Source of the DNA: a virus
Length of the DNA stretch: 28,168 nt
Virus record (IMG/VR): IMGVR_UViG_3300017708_003505
Coordinates: 1 to 28,168 of that record
Reading direction: 5' to 3' (one strand)
Position 1 is the stretch's first letter, and every line of letters starts with the position of its first letter. Under the pieces are notes generated by a model that saw nothing but the letters and a program-made list of their open reading frames with translations, had not been told where the DNA came from and searched no databases. This document shows positions 7,951 to 14,871 of this stretch, one piece after another. A program made the position numbers and the translations under genes.

Positions 7951-9039
7951 ATGAAAATTACTTTAAAAAATACTCCCGAACAAATCGAACTCGTAAAGGC
8001 AATGGCTTCTCGCAACCGTGATGTTGCTTATGAAGCTCAAACTGCACTTGCTGAATTTATCGGTCCTGTTCTCGCAGAGGTTATCAACCAGGCTCCTGTC
8101 TTGTCGAATCTCTTTACTACTCTTCAGTACAACGCTGATGACAATCCTTCGATTCCGTTGGATCTGTACTTCGACGTTGCAGACGAAGATTACATTCAAG
8201 TTTATAGCCAAAGCCGTGCTGGTGGCCTTCCTACTTCGGAAGTTCTTCCAACATCGTCTGAGCTTAAGATCGCTACATATAGCCTTGATTCGGCTGTAAG
8301 CTTTGATCGTCGTTATGCTGCTAAGAGCCGCATGGATGTTGTTGCTAAGACAATGACCCGTGTTGCTCAAGAGATTCTTCTCAAGCAAAACACAATCTCT
8401 GCTAATGTAGTCATGACAGCTCTAGCAAACGCTTCAACTAATGGCATCGCTCATGCTTTTGCATCTGCCGCCCAAGGTTCGTTCACTCTTGCTGACTTAA
8501 ATTCACTGTTGACCAAGTCAAAGAGAATCAACACATCTTTTGCAGGTGGTACTCCAGATTCTGGTGTAGCTAAAGGTGTCACAGACATCCTTGTTTCTCC
8601 AGAAATCGTTGAGTCGCTTCGCGCTATCGCTTACAATCCATTAAGCAGTGGTGTACCAAATGCTGATGTTATCGCTGAAGAAGCATACAGTGCTGCTGGC
8701 GCCCCTAGCTTCTATGGCATCAATGTTATTGAGCTTGTTGAATTTGGCGATGACGCTAAGTTCAGCAAATTGTTCGAATCTGCAGCAACTGCTGCAAGCG
8801 CAACACCTGCTCATGGCGGAACTGCATACGCTAGTGACGACCAAATTGTAGTAGGTATCGATCGCAGCCGTGAATCATTGGTTCGCCCAGTTGCTGTTGA
8901 TGCTGAAAACGGTGGCGAGTTTAATCTCATCGCTGATGACCAATATAGCATTCGTCAAAACAAGATCGGTTACTTCGGTTCACTCGAAGAAGGCCGCGTT
9001 GTTATCGATAATCGTGCTCTTCTTGGAGTTGTTGTTTAA
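7951..9039 (+). CDS. Major capsid protein (HK97 fold expected)
   Basis: A 362-residue protein downstream of protease, scaffold and candidate decoration protein. Segments typical of HK97-type capsid proteins are visible: a helical N-terminal arm, then PVLSNLFTTLQYNADDNPSI, a Gly-Gly-containing extended-loop region (SQSRAGGLPTSEVLPTSSE), and a long spine-type helix (RMDVVAKTMTRVAQEILLKQ). DILVSPEIVESLRAIAYNPL and the PSFYGINVIE segment match the usual end of the central domain. It builds the icosahedral shell. An AAAGGA ribosome binding site sits at 7935-7940. Arginine codon use is striking, 14 CGT/CGC against one AGA, whereas the fibre gene uses AGA/AGG throughout; this suggests selection for high expression. 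The gene is followed by a strong terminator. Confidence 0.9.
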   Translation: MKITLKNTPEQIELVKAMASRNRDVAYEAQTALAEFIGPVLAEVINQAPVLSNLFTTLQYNADDNPSIPLDLYFDVADEDYIQVYSQSRAGGLPTSEVLPTSSELKIATYSLDSAVSFDRRYAAKSRMDVVAKTMTRVAQEILLKQNTISANVVMTALANASTNGIAHAFASAAQGSFTLADLNSLLTKSKRINTSFAGGTPDSGVAKGVTDILVSPEIVESLRAIAYNPLSSGVPNADVIAEEAYSAAGAPSFYGINVIELVEFGDDAKFSKLFESAATAASATPAHGGTAYASDDQIVVGIDRSRESLVRPVAVDAENGGEFNLIADDQYSIRQNKIGYFGSLEEGRVVIDNRALLGVVV

Positions 9040-9061
9040 TAACAATAATTAATTCAAAACT

Positions 9062-9090
9062 AAGCCGTCCCGAATGGGGCGGCTTTTTTT
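9062..9090 (+). terminator. Rho-independent terminator after the capsid gene
   Basis: A 10-bp stem (AAGCCGTCCC paired with GGGGCGGCTT, one G-T pair) with a GAAT loop is followed by an uninterrupted run of T. It lies 22 bases after the capsid gene stop and should end the head transcript. Confidence 0.93.
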
Positions 9091-9101
9091 GTGTAAATAT
9101 A
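9091..9101 (+). promoter_or_regulatory. Promoter-like motif GTGTAAATATA after the terminator
   Basis: GTGTAAATATA begins directly behind the T-run of the terminator and 34 bases before the next ATG (9125). The following bases are almost pure A and T (ACTATATATATTTTATAATA). A promoter is expected here because the gene downstream would otherwise be cut off by the terminator. Confidence 0.5.
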
Positions 9102-9124
9102 CTATATATATTTTATAATAAATT

Positions 9125-9763
9125 ATGGACAATACATCAAAAGAAAACGAAGCAGAAGAAAAATCTCTTCACGACCTAAAAGAAGAGTTTGTAGAAGTTG
9201 GCGCAAGTCAAGATACAGAGGACTTGCATATAGCTACAGCCATTGAAAATGACGAAGTAAATAATGAAGAAATGCAGAAGGCCGACGAACTAGAAAATCT
9301 TGAATACTCTGATGGCAAAGAAAGAGATGAGATAGATTTTGCCGAAGAGCAAGAGAAGATTTATGGAGTCGACACCGTAAGCCCATTTAAAACTGCAGAC
9401 GTAAGAGTTTTTAGAAGAAAACTAGAAACGATGTCGAGAGATACAATGACAGCATTAGCATATAGGGTGGCAGCAAGAACATACTCTTCTGAGGAAGACC
9501 AAAAAGAAGAACTACTTAAAGCCTTCCATTCGTGGAGCTCTACAAATAGCTACGCACAAACAGATTCAGTTAAAAAGGTAGAAAAGGGAGCTTTATCCAT
9601 AGCTTTTGAAGGCGCAAACAGCGCGTCTTCTTTGCGACAAAAATTAAATGAAAAAACATTATCCGACCTGCAGTCAACGGCAGCAAGGTTGGGGTTTAAT
9701 CCTAGTTTTGATCGTGATAGAACTATTAAAGCAATTGTAGACGAATACAGAAGGCAATCATGA
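9125..9763 (+). CDS. Acidic protein with two LEM/HeH-like helical segments, function unknown
   Basis: A 212-residue protein. Residues 1-80 are very acidic and low in complexity, probably disordered. The rest holds two similar helix-loop-helix stretches: one around FRRKLETMSRDTMTALAYRV, and one around LRQKLNEKTLSDLQSTAARL followed by an extended loop and RDRTIKAIVDEYRR. The second resembles the HeH/LEM or Rho N-terminal type of small DNA- or protein-binding fold; the first looks like a diverged copy. The gene follows the capsid terminator and overlaps the putative adaptor gene (ATGA), so it is likely a head or head-tail junction protein. There is no Shine-Dalgarno site. The function is not known to me. 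Confidence 0.72.
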   Translation: MDNTSKENEAEEKSLHDLKEEFVEVGASQDTEDLHIATAIENDEVNNEEMQKADELENLEYSDGKERDEIDFAEEQEKIYGVDTVSPFKTADVRVFRRKLETMSRDTMTALAYRVAARTYSSEEDQKEELLKAFHSWSSTNSYAQTDSVKKVEKGALSIAFEGANSASSLRQKLNEKTLSDLQSTAARLGFNPSFDRDRTIKAIVDEYRRQS

Positions 9764-10224
9764 GCGACCTTGGAAATTTATCGACTTCAATATACCACAA
9801 TGAATTTGATTCAGAAAGTGGCTCACCATCAGTAGAATCTATTTCTGGATGGCTAGAAAATAATTTAGGACAATTGAATAATGTCTTATATACTAGTTTT
9901 TCTGGAGTGGCTGGAGATGTTAGTGGGTTAAATTTAGAAGAGCAGAATATTTATAAAGAGATGTATCTTTATCATTATTATACCAAGCAAACAAGAAATA
10001 CTATTCGTGGTATAGCTAATGACACAAATGGTAACATTGTGAGCGTCAGAGACGGCGATAACGCCATTACGTTTGTAAATAAGAACGAAGTATCCAAAGT
10101 ATACAAGGGACTCGCTAACGACGCTAATAACAGGCTTTCTGACCTCGTGTCAAAATACAATAGCTATAATGCAAGCCCAAGGCAAGTAGGAGGCATAGAG
10201 GCGAGCGCGGAAACGGAAAGTTAA
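9760..10224 (+). CDS. Putative head-tail connector (adaptor) protein
   Basis: A 154-residue protein that starts in a four-base overlap (ATGA) with the gene before it, behind a GAAGG. The central part is helical, with ESISGWLENNLGQLNNVLYT and EEQNIYKEMYLYHYYTKQTR. A helical bundle of about this size with an aromatic YLYHYY patch is what adaptor proteins under the portal tend to show. Position supports this: it is the last gene of the head block and the first neck protein in the canonical order. The last 20 residues are polar and probably flexible. I rate the adaptor role as likely but not proven; an unknown head protein is the alternative. Confidence 0.62.
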   Translation: MSDLGNLSTSIYHNEFDSESGSPSVESISGWLENNLGQLNNVLYTSFSGVAGDVSGLNLEEQNIYKEMYLYHYYTKQTRNTIRGIANDTNGNIVSVRDGDNAITFVNKNEVSKVYKGLANDANNRLSDLVSKYNSYNASPRQVGGIEASAETES

Positions 10225-10252
10225 TTATTTATCACTAGGGTTTGACTCTGAT

Positions 10253-10283
10253 AGCGTGATCTCGAAAGGGGTCGCGCTTTTTT
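10253..10283 (+). terminator. Rho-independent terminator after the adaptor gene
   Basis: An 11-bp stem (AGCGTGATCTC with GGGGTCGCGCT, several G-T pairs) closed by a GAAA tetraloop and followed by six T. It ends the rightward head transcript 28 bases after the stop codon. Confidence 0.85.
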
Positions 10284-10286
10284 GGC

Positions 10287-10316
10287 AATAAAAAACCCCC
10301 TCTAATGAGGGGGTTT
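10287..10316 (-). terminator. Terminator of the leftward neck/tail-tube block
   Basis: A perfect 10-bp inverted repeat, AAACCCCCTC and GAGGGGGTTT with a TAAT loop. On the minus strand it is followed by six T, so it is a good terminator for the leftward genes ending at 10364. On the plus strand only three T follow, so it is weaker there. Together with the hairpin just left of it, it separates two converging transcripts. Confidence 0.85.
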
Positions 10317-10363
10317 GTAAAAAGGACGGGCTTCGTAGCGTTAGCTCCACCCGAAAGTAATCT

Positions 10364-11815
10364 TTACGATAGGCTTAATTGACCAGTGATATTGGCGTTA
10401 GCTGTTTTATCAGTAGGTGCGAATACCAAAGTGCCACCCGCAGCGCCACTTAGGCCAGTAATACCATTTCCTCCATCGTTACCAGTAATTGCGCCACCAA
10501 CAACGGAGCTAAGATCCAAGTCAGCTGCACCAGTATAGGTAACAGGGAAACTTCTGGATGTTTGTCCGTGAACATATCCAACAGTTTGCTCTCCAGTTGT
10601 ACTAGCATCATCCCCATCAAACAAAATGCCATTAACTTTTACAGATTCTCCTGAGACTAATCCTCCGCCATTCAACTTGACTGGCTGCAGTGCAAATTTT
10701 GCATCTGTATTCGCGCCAGAGAAGAAGATATTATTTTCAAGATCGTCTGGGCCACCAACCGAAATACTGAAAGTAAGATCGACTGTTTTATTTGGGCCAA
10801 CGCTAGAGCTAAATGATTCAGAATCAAGCTTAAGATTTGTAAGCTTATAAATAGCAGCATTAGTTCCAGCAGGATCTTTAATAGTAATCGAAGCTTGAGG
10901 AATAAAAGCGTCATTCGAAATAATATCAGTTAGAGATTTTTCTTGAGTTTCATTAACAATCGCAGAAACACTAAGTGTTGGAGTGATTGGGAAGTCTACT
11001 GTTCTAGCGAATGGGAATCTAGTTCCTAGTCTTTCAATTGGGGTTCTGCTTAGAGGCACACTGATAGAAACACTTTGAACGTGAGCGCCATCTGTGCTGT
11101 GAATATTTGCGATAGTGTCGCCATCTGCATCTGACAGATCAAAAGTAATATCTGCTGGTCTGAGAGCTGTTGCAACTCCTGCATCAGTGCCAGGATCTGC
11201 TGGTCTGATTTCGATGCCTGCGCCAGCTACTTGATTAGCTATTGGAGTACCAGAAACGGGATCAATTCCAGCTCCAGTGAAAGTTCCAGAAAATCCATCT
11301 TTTGTTCCCGAAACACTTGTAGATGCGTTGATGTTAGAACCTTCAAAAGAAACAGTTACCGTTGGGAAGCTACCAACTGAAGCTTCTAGAGAGTAGTCTG
11401 TTACGAAAGCGTTACCGATACCAATTGCACCAAATGATCCAGTGCTTAAACCTGGTACACTGGCATCTGTACCTTCGGACGCTGTCATGATGTATAAGTT
11501 CTGACCGCTAGAAGAAGTGATTTGACCAGAAACAAAACCTACATTTAGGTCTGAGTTGGCGAAATTTAAAACTTCTTCGTTATACCCATCTCCAAGATAA
11601 TAAGAAACGTCAGCGGATACTGTAGGCGCTTCCAGGATAAGAGAATCAATTCTGGACAATTGTCCAAACTGATTTAGATCCGTACGGGTTACATTAAAAG
11701 AATAATTCGCTGATTGTACTCTGCGAAGTTGCATGTGATCTGCTTGGCCAGTGGAATTAATCTCCTTACTAGCGAAGAGAGCTTCTGATTGATAAATGAC
11801 TCTATTTCTACTCAT
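10364..11815 (-). CDS. Major tail tube protein with duplicated tube domain
   Basis: A 483-residue protein on the minus strand. Residues about 1-165 form a first tube-like domain (RRVQSANYSFNVTRT, APTVSADVSYYL, IGIGNAFVTDYSLEAS, FEGSNINAS). Residues about 245-358 form a second (VQSVSISVPLSRTPIERLG, TLSVSAIVNE, LDSESFSSSVG, VDLTFSISVGG). A Gly/Ser/Thr-rich C-terminal part (about 372-483) follows and may be an Ig-like outer domain. Both tube parts match two distal tail proteins further right. Known case: the T5 tube protein pb6 (464 residues) has two tube domains plus an outer domain and forms trimers. Length and layout agree, so a trimeric tube is likely. The gene is the last of a leftward block and is followed by a terminator. 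Confidence 0.8.
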   Translation of the reverse strand: MSRNRVIYQSEALFASKEINSTGQADHMQLRRVQSANYSFNVTRTDLNQFGQLSRIDSLILEAPTVSADVSYYLGDGYNEEVLNFANSDLNVGFVSGQITSSSGQNLYIMTASEGTDASVPGLSTGSFGAIGIGNAFVTDYSLEASVGSFPTVTVSFEGSNINASTSVSGTKDGFSGTFTGAGIDPVSGTPIANQVAGAGIEIRPADPGTDAGVATALRPADITFDLSDADGDTIANIHSTDGAHVQSVSISVPLSRTPIERLGTRFPFARTVDFPITPTLSVSAIVNETQEKSLTDIISNDAFIPQASITIKDPAGTNAAIYKLTNLKLDSESFSSSVGPNKTVDLTFSISVGGPDDLENNIFFSGANTDAKFALQPVKLNGGGLVSGESVKVNGILFDGDDASTTGEQTVGYVHGQTSRSFPVTYTGAADLDLSSVVGGAITGNDGGNGITGLSGAAGGTLVFAPTDKTANANITGQLSLS

Positions 11816-11837
11816 AATTTATGTATTTGTTTACAGT
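11816..11837 (-). promoter_or_regulatory. Promoter-like motif before the tail tube gene
   Basis: On the minus strand CTGTAAACAAATACATAAAT precedes the ATG, with CTGTAA starting 21 bases upstream. It matches the internal motif before the scaffold part at 6547 and resembles the GTGTAA motif of other genes. A separate promoter for the most abundant tail protein would make sense. Confidence 0.4.
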
Positions 11838-11857
11838 TAAAAATTTAAAATGTGAAA

Positions 11858-12709
11858 TCAAGATCTGGGAAATCTATTAGTTGAAACATCAAAATCGATA
11901 AATCCTATTTTTAAATCACCAGGTAATTTGTTTTGCGCTCTTTCAGAGAATTTTGAAACAGTCACATCTTCTATAAAATATGGCGCTCCAGCAGAATAGG
12001 AATTAGCCAGACTTAAGTAATTGTATGTTCCACCTTTTATATCTCCATACTCTGTAGAGGGGTGTCCAGAAAAAGGTATCTTAGAGAATGTCTTACGAGA
12101 AGTGTCCGCAAAAATAGAAAGCGCTCCGTCTAGTTGATACTCGTTGTCTGCAATAACTACCGCTTTTATAGTATTTGTAGTTTTTTCTTCCCCTCCGAAA
12201 GCAAATCCTTCATTTCTCATATACTCAGAATTTAAAAATATTGCAGGAACAACTTGATCATATGGATCTATTCCGCTTATTGATAAGTCTCCATATCTGC
12301 TGTTTATTTGAAATTTATTTTCTAATATTAAATCTTCTTCTGTTTCGTTTGTGAGATAAATATTAAAATCTTTAACAGCAAATGTGCCAGTTAATGTATC
12401 TCCTGTAACCAAACTACCGCCAGTTTCAATAATTCTGCCATTATCAAAATCGAAGAGAATGCCATTAGATCTACCACTACCTTGAAAACCTGTTGGAATA
12501 ACTGGATTCGTCGAGCCCGACACGGAGGAATCGTTTACCCATTGTTTATAATTACTCTGTGCAGAAATATAAGTGTTTGGTAGTCTACTGTCTGATTTGG
12601 CGTAAAGTGTCCCAGTTTTATTTGAATAAGCTTCGCCCTCTTGCAGAAGTTCGTGATCAAACCAAAGCATAAAGCTTGTCATTAGTTCATGTTTATATTG
12701 AGGCTTCAT
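11858..12709 (-). CDS. Neck or tail-terminator candidate, function unknown
   Basis: A 283-residue protein. The N-terminus is helical (HELMTSFMLWFDHELLQEGE). The rest is rich in short strands and turns: SNGILFDFDNGRIIE, FNIYLTNETEEDLILEN, TIKAVVIADNEYQLDGALSI. It has no cysteine-rich or catalytic motif. In its own reading direction it lies between the gp10-like gene and the tail tube gene, where phages usually encode the tail terminator or another neck protein. It is longer than most tail terminators (about 130-200 residues), so I keep the call open. The gaps on both sides hold promoter-like motifs, so it may be transcribed separately from its neighbours. Confidence 0.62.
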   Translation of the reverse strand: MKPQYKHELMTSFMLWFDHELLQEGEAYSNKTGTLYAKSDSRLPNTYISAQSNYKQWVNDSSVSGSTNPVIPTGFQGSGRSNGILFDFDNGRIIETGGSLVTGDTLTGTFAVKDFNIYLTNETEEDLILENKFQINSRYGDLSISGIDPYDQVVPAIFLNSEYMRNEGFAFGGEEKTTNTIKAVVIADNEYQLDGALSIFADTSRKTFSKIPFSGHPSTEYGDIKGGTYNYLSLANSYSAGAPYFIEDVTVSKFSERAQNKLPGDLKIGFIDFDVSTNRFPRS

Positions 12710-12716
12710 TTATTAT

Positions 12717-12725
12717 TAATTACAC
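12717..12725 (-). promoter_or_regulatory. Promoter-like motif GTGTAATTA before the 283-residue neck protein gene
   Basis: On the minus strand GTGTAATTAATAATAA runs straight into the ATG at 12709. It fills the 18-base gap between two genes of the leftward block and matches the start-proximal motif seen elsewhere. Confidence 0.42.
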
Positions 12726-12727
12726 TG

Positions 12728-13312
12728 TTAAACCTGAAGGTTGGCAAATTCTTTTTCATACTTCTTTATAAGTGCTGATATATATTGTGTATTTTTAAAT
12801 TTAGACCCAGATTTTCTAACTTTTCTAGATGATTGTATGCCAAGGCCAGATCTACTATTATCTCTACTTATTTTTAAATAATAGCCTAATCCCGATATTC
12901 CAGTCTCTATTCCTTTTGCCCAACTTCTTCCTGGAGCCCAAGGCATTGGTGTTGCAGCAAATATTTCAGCAGGTTCAGGTATATCAATCTCAAACTCAAC
13001 TGAGTTTCTGGTTGTTCTGGTGAATCTAAAATTAGTAGAATATAAAACTTTTTCTATTGCATCTATTGGATCTGAGCCAGATTCAAAACCTATAAATGAA
13101 AATAAATTTGTAGAGCCTCCCAGTGTCCCGCTAATATTACCAGAGCTTGTGCCTCCTTTTATTTCAAGGGTAACTGGATGATTAAGAAACTCAGCAATCA
13201 TTCTGTTTTTAACCTTTTGAAAAGCTGAAGCAAATTGTTTTTGGACTTGGGCTCTTGCAAGTTTGGGTACTTGCCTGTTTATTTGAGATATATTTGAACT
13301 AGTGAGTATCAT
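12728..13312 (-). CDS. Putative neck protein (HK97 gp10-like tail completion candidate)
   Basis: A 194-residue protein. The N-terminus has helices rich in Lys, Arg and Gln (KLARAQVQKQFASAFQKVKN). Next come FLNHPVTLEI, a Gly/Ser-rich loop (GGTSSGNISGTLGGS) and LFSFIGFESGSDPIDAIEKV. The C-terminus is basic (SRKVRKSGSKFKNT) and ends in a short helix. The helical start plus basic surface, together with a place between the stopper-like gene and the later neck gene, fits a gp10-type head-tail joining protein. I do not see a decisive signature. The start codon overlaps the stop of the previous gene by one base (TAATG), so translation is coupled. Confidence 0.6.
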   Translation of the reverse strand: MILTSSNISQINRQVPKLARAQVQKQFASAFQKVKNRMIAEFLNHPVTLEIKGGTSSGNISGTLGGSTNLFSFIGFESGSDPIDAIEKVLYSTNFRFTRTTRNSVEFEIDIPEPAEIFAATPMPWAPGRSWAKGIETGISGLGYYLKISRDNSRSGLGIQSSRKVRKSGSKFKNTQYISALIKKYEKEFANLQV

Positions 13313-13770
13313 TATTCTTCAATTGGAGAAAGATAAAAATGATAATATTGGGGTCCAAAAATACCAGTGGGATTGCCTTTGCTTTCTATTGTGTATTTTC
13401 TTCCTTCAAATTCACATCTTTTAGCTTCTTTTAAAATAACAAAACCGCTCCCGTCTACAGTGATTCTAACGGAGCCATCTATGGTCTCTACGCCCAATTG
13501 ACTAGAAATGTTTCCGTCTGAAAGGTTCTGTTCTCTTGCATTTATATACTTTATTCTAGCTTTTACTGTATGAGCTACGGAAGTTTTTGAAGTGCTAGTT
13601 GTTCCGCTAGAAGTTTTTCCATATATACCGTTATACTCAGAGCTGGCAGATATCAAAATCTTTTTACCTTCTTCGTAAACGGTTATATTTCTAGCAAAAG
13701 TTTCGTGTATGTCATCAATAATAGCTTTGATCGTATTTTTTTGAGAATCTGATATCAAGGAGGTGGCCAT
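13312..13770 (-). CDS. Putative head completion (stopper) protein
   Basis: A 152-residue protein, the first gene of the leftward block. It begins with a helix (SDSQKNTIKAIIDDIHETFA), followed by beta-rich segments: NITVYEEGKKILIS, TVKARIKYI, SVRITVDGSGFVIL, and an end FGPQYYHFYLSPIEE. Strands with a mid-chain linker and an end that states a measured quantity, like a bound partner, are usual for stopper proteins, which close the neck after packaging. The YTIESKGNPTGIFGPQYY stretch resembles the end of such proteins. The order after the adaptor gene supports the call. The start site is preceded by GTGTAAATATAGAC on the minus strand with no clear Shine-Dalgarno site. Confidence 0.6.
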   Translation of the reverse strand: MATSLISDSQKNTIKAIIDDIHETFARNITVYEEGKKILISASSEYNGIYGKTSSGTTSTSKTSVAHTVKARIKYINAREQNLSDGNISSQLGVETIDGSVRITVDGSGFVILKEAKRCEFEGRKYTIESKGNPTGIFGPQYYHFYLSPIEE

Positions 13771-13773
13771 GTC

Positions 13774-13800
13774 TATATTTACACTTTTTTGTGTAAAGTA
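13774..13800. promoter_or_regulatory. Divergent promoter-like region with a palindrome
   Basis: The 49-base gap between two divergent genes holds one copy of the GTGTAAA motif on each strand, joined head to head by six T: TTTACAC-T6-GTGTAAA (13778-13797), a perfect 7-bp inverted repeat. The minus copy (GTGTAAATATA) starts 14 bases before the gene at 13770; the plus copy starts 29 bases before the gene at 13820. Two promoters are expected here since the genes diverge. Confidence 0.6.
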
Positions 13801-13819
13801 ATTCAGGTATAAGGATATT

Positions 13820-14110
13820 ATGATTGCAAAAGAATTTTTGTATGATCGCTCTGATCATCACATTCGATATTTATTTAAGTCTTTTTTGCTCACTTTGGAA
13901 GAGATGCAAAAGGTTCATGAAATAAATTTTGAAAAACTATATGAAAATCTGCCAGAAGAATCTCGGCCTTTGATTGAGATGGCGGATTACTTCGACGAAG
14001 ATCATTACGAAATGTATAGAAAAAAAATATTAGATATTGGAAATTCTGTTTTGCGAGATTATAATAGTGAGTTAGAAAATTTAACAGTAGAGTTCAAATT
14101 CAAGAACTAA
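13820..14110 (+). CDS. Small acidic helical protein, function unknown
   Basis: A 96-residue protein, first gene of the rightward tail block, with an AAGGA ribosome binding site 6 bases before the ATG. It is predicted mostly helical (YLFKSFLLTLEEMQKVHEIN, EMYRKKILDIGNSVLRDYN) with no membrane segment or known motif. It lies between the neck block and the tail chaperones, and its stop overlaps the next possible start by one base. It may be a tail assembly factor; this is position only. Confidence 0.65.
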   Translation: MIAKEFLYDRSDHHIRYLFKSFLLTLEEMQKVHEINFEKLYENLPEESRPLIEMADYFDEDHYEMYRKKILDIGNSVLRDYNSELENLTVEFKFKN

Positions 14111-14136
14111 TGTTAGACTACGGAAAAAGGAAAATT

Positions 14137-14871
14137 ATGGCAAAAGAATACATTTACGAATTTACATTAAAGAAAAAAGTTAAAAAGCAGGTAGAGACTA
14201 AAAGAAAAAACAAGGATGGAGAAGAAGAAACCATCTTGTCTAATCGTACGGTTAGTGTACCAGTAAAGTTTTTTGTAAAAAAGCCGACAAGGCGCATGGC
14301 CGATGAAGCTGAAGTGTTTTATTCAGTTCAGTTAAGCAAGGCTATTAAAATGGGAATAGTCACGAAAGCAATGCTTATTAAAAAGTATGCTGACAATGGA
14401 GGGGCTTTATCAGAAGAAGAATCCAAACTGCTTTTAAAATCTCTAAAGAAACTTAATGATTTAGAAAATGAGTACAAGCTATGTTTTGTCAAAAAAACAA
14501 AAGAAAGCAAAAAAAGAGGCGAGGAGCTTGAATTAGAAATTATAACTCTAAAAAGAGAGCTTCAAGAATTAGAATCTTCTCTGCAGTCTGTTTATCAACA
14601 TACAGCAGACGCTAAGGCCGAAAAAGAAGTTTTACTTTGGTACGCGATTCAGTTAGCTAGATTTTCAGAAGAAGAAGAAGAAGAACAAAGTTTCTTTAAG
14701 GGCATAGATTTTGAAGAACAATTAGAAGACTTGTATGAAAAATATGAAGTAGACGAAAGCTTTGAATCCGAAGCTACTTCAAAAATTTGCAAAGTAGTGG
14801 GGTATTGGTTCTATAATCAAACCGCTGACAAAAAAGCTATAGAAGAGTTCATCAAGAGAGATGAGCAATGA
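14137..14871 (+). CDS. Putative tail assembly chaperone, first of two
   Basis: A 244-residue protein just upstream of the tape measure gene pair. A beta-type start (EYIYEFTLKKKVKKQVE) is followed by a long charged coiled coil (about residues 105-165) and an acidic region (SEEEEEEQSFFKGIDFEEQ). Tail assembly chaperones coat the tape measure protein before the tube closes, and they normally sit here. I chose ATG 14137, which has AAAAAGG 6 bases upstream; ATG 14110 in the same frame would add 9 residues and couple it to the previous gene. The gene overlaps the next by 11 bases. Confidence 0.62.
   Translation: MAKEYIYEFTLKKKVKKQVETKRKNKDGEEETILSNRTVSVPVKFFVKKPTRRMADEAEVFYSVQLSKAIKMGIVTKAMLIKKYADNGGALSEEESKLLLKSLKKLNDLENEYKLCFVKKTKESKKRGEELELEIITLKRELQELESSLQSVYQHTADAKAEKEVLLWYAIQLARFSEEEEEEQSFFKGIDFEEQLEDLYEKYEVDESFESEATSKICKVVGYWFYNQTADKKAIEEFIKRDEQ

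Noticed and set aside
7963-8388. Minus-strand frame of 141 codons under the capsid gene
   Set aside because: It is an antisense frame favoured by the biased codons of the capsid gene; the capsid frame is well supported.
10225-10363. Possible tRNA or other RNA gene in the gap between converging genes
   Set aside because: The hairpins are two terminators with T-runs; there is no cloverleaf, anticodon arm or T-loop sequence.
14820-14871. Programmed ribosomal frameshift between the two chaperone genes, with an A-rich CAAAAAAG site at about 14829
   Set aside because: The second frame is stopped at 14840-14842 and the shift from the first frame would have to be +1 or -2, so the A-run does not lead into the second gene. 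A separate ATG at 14861 is simpler.
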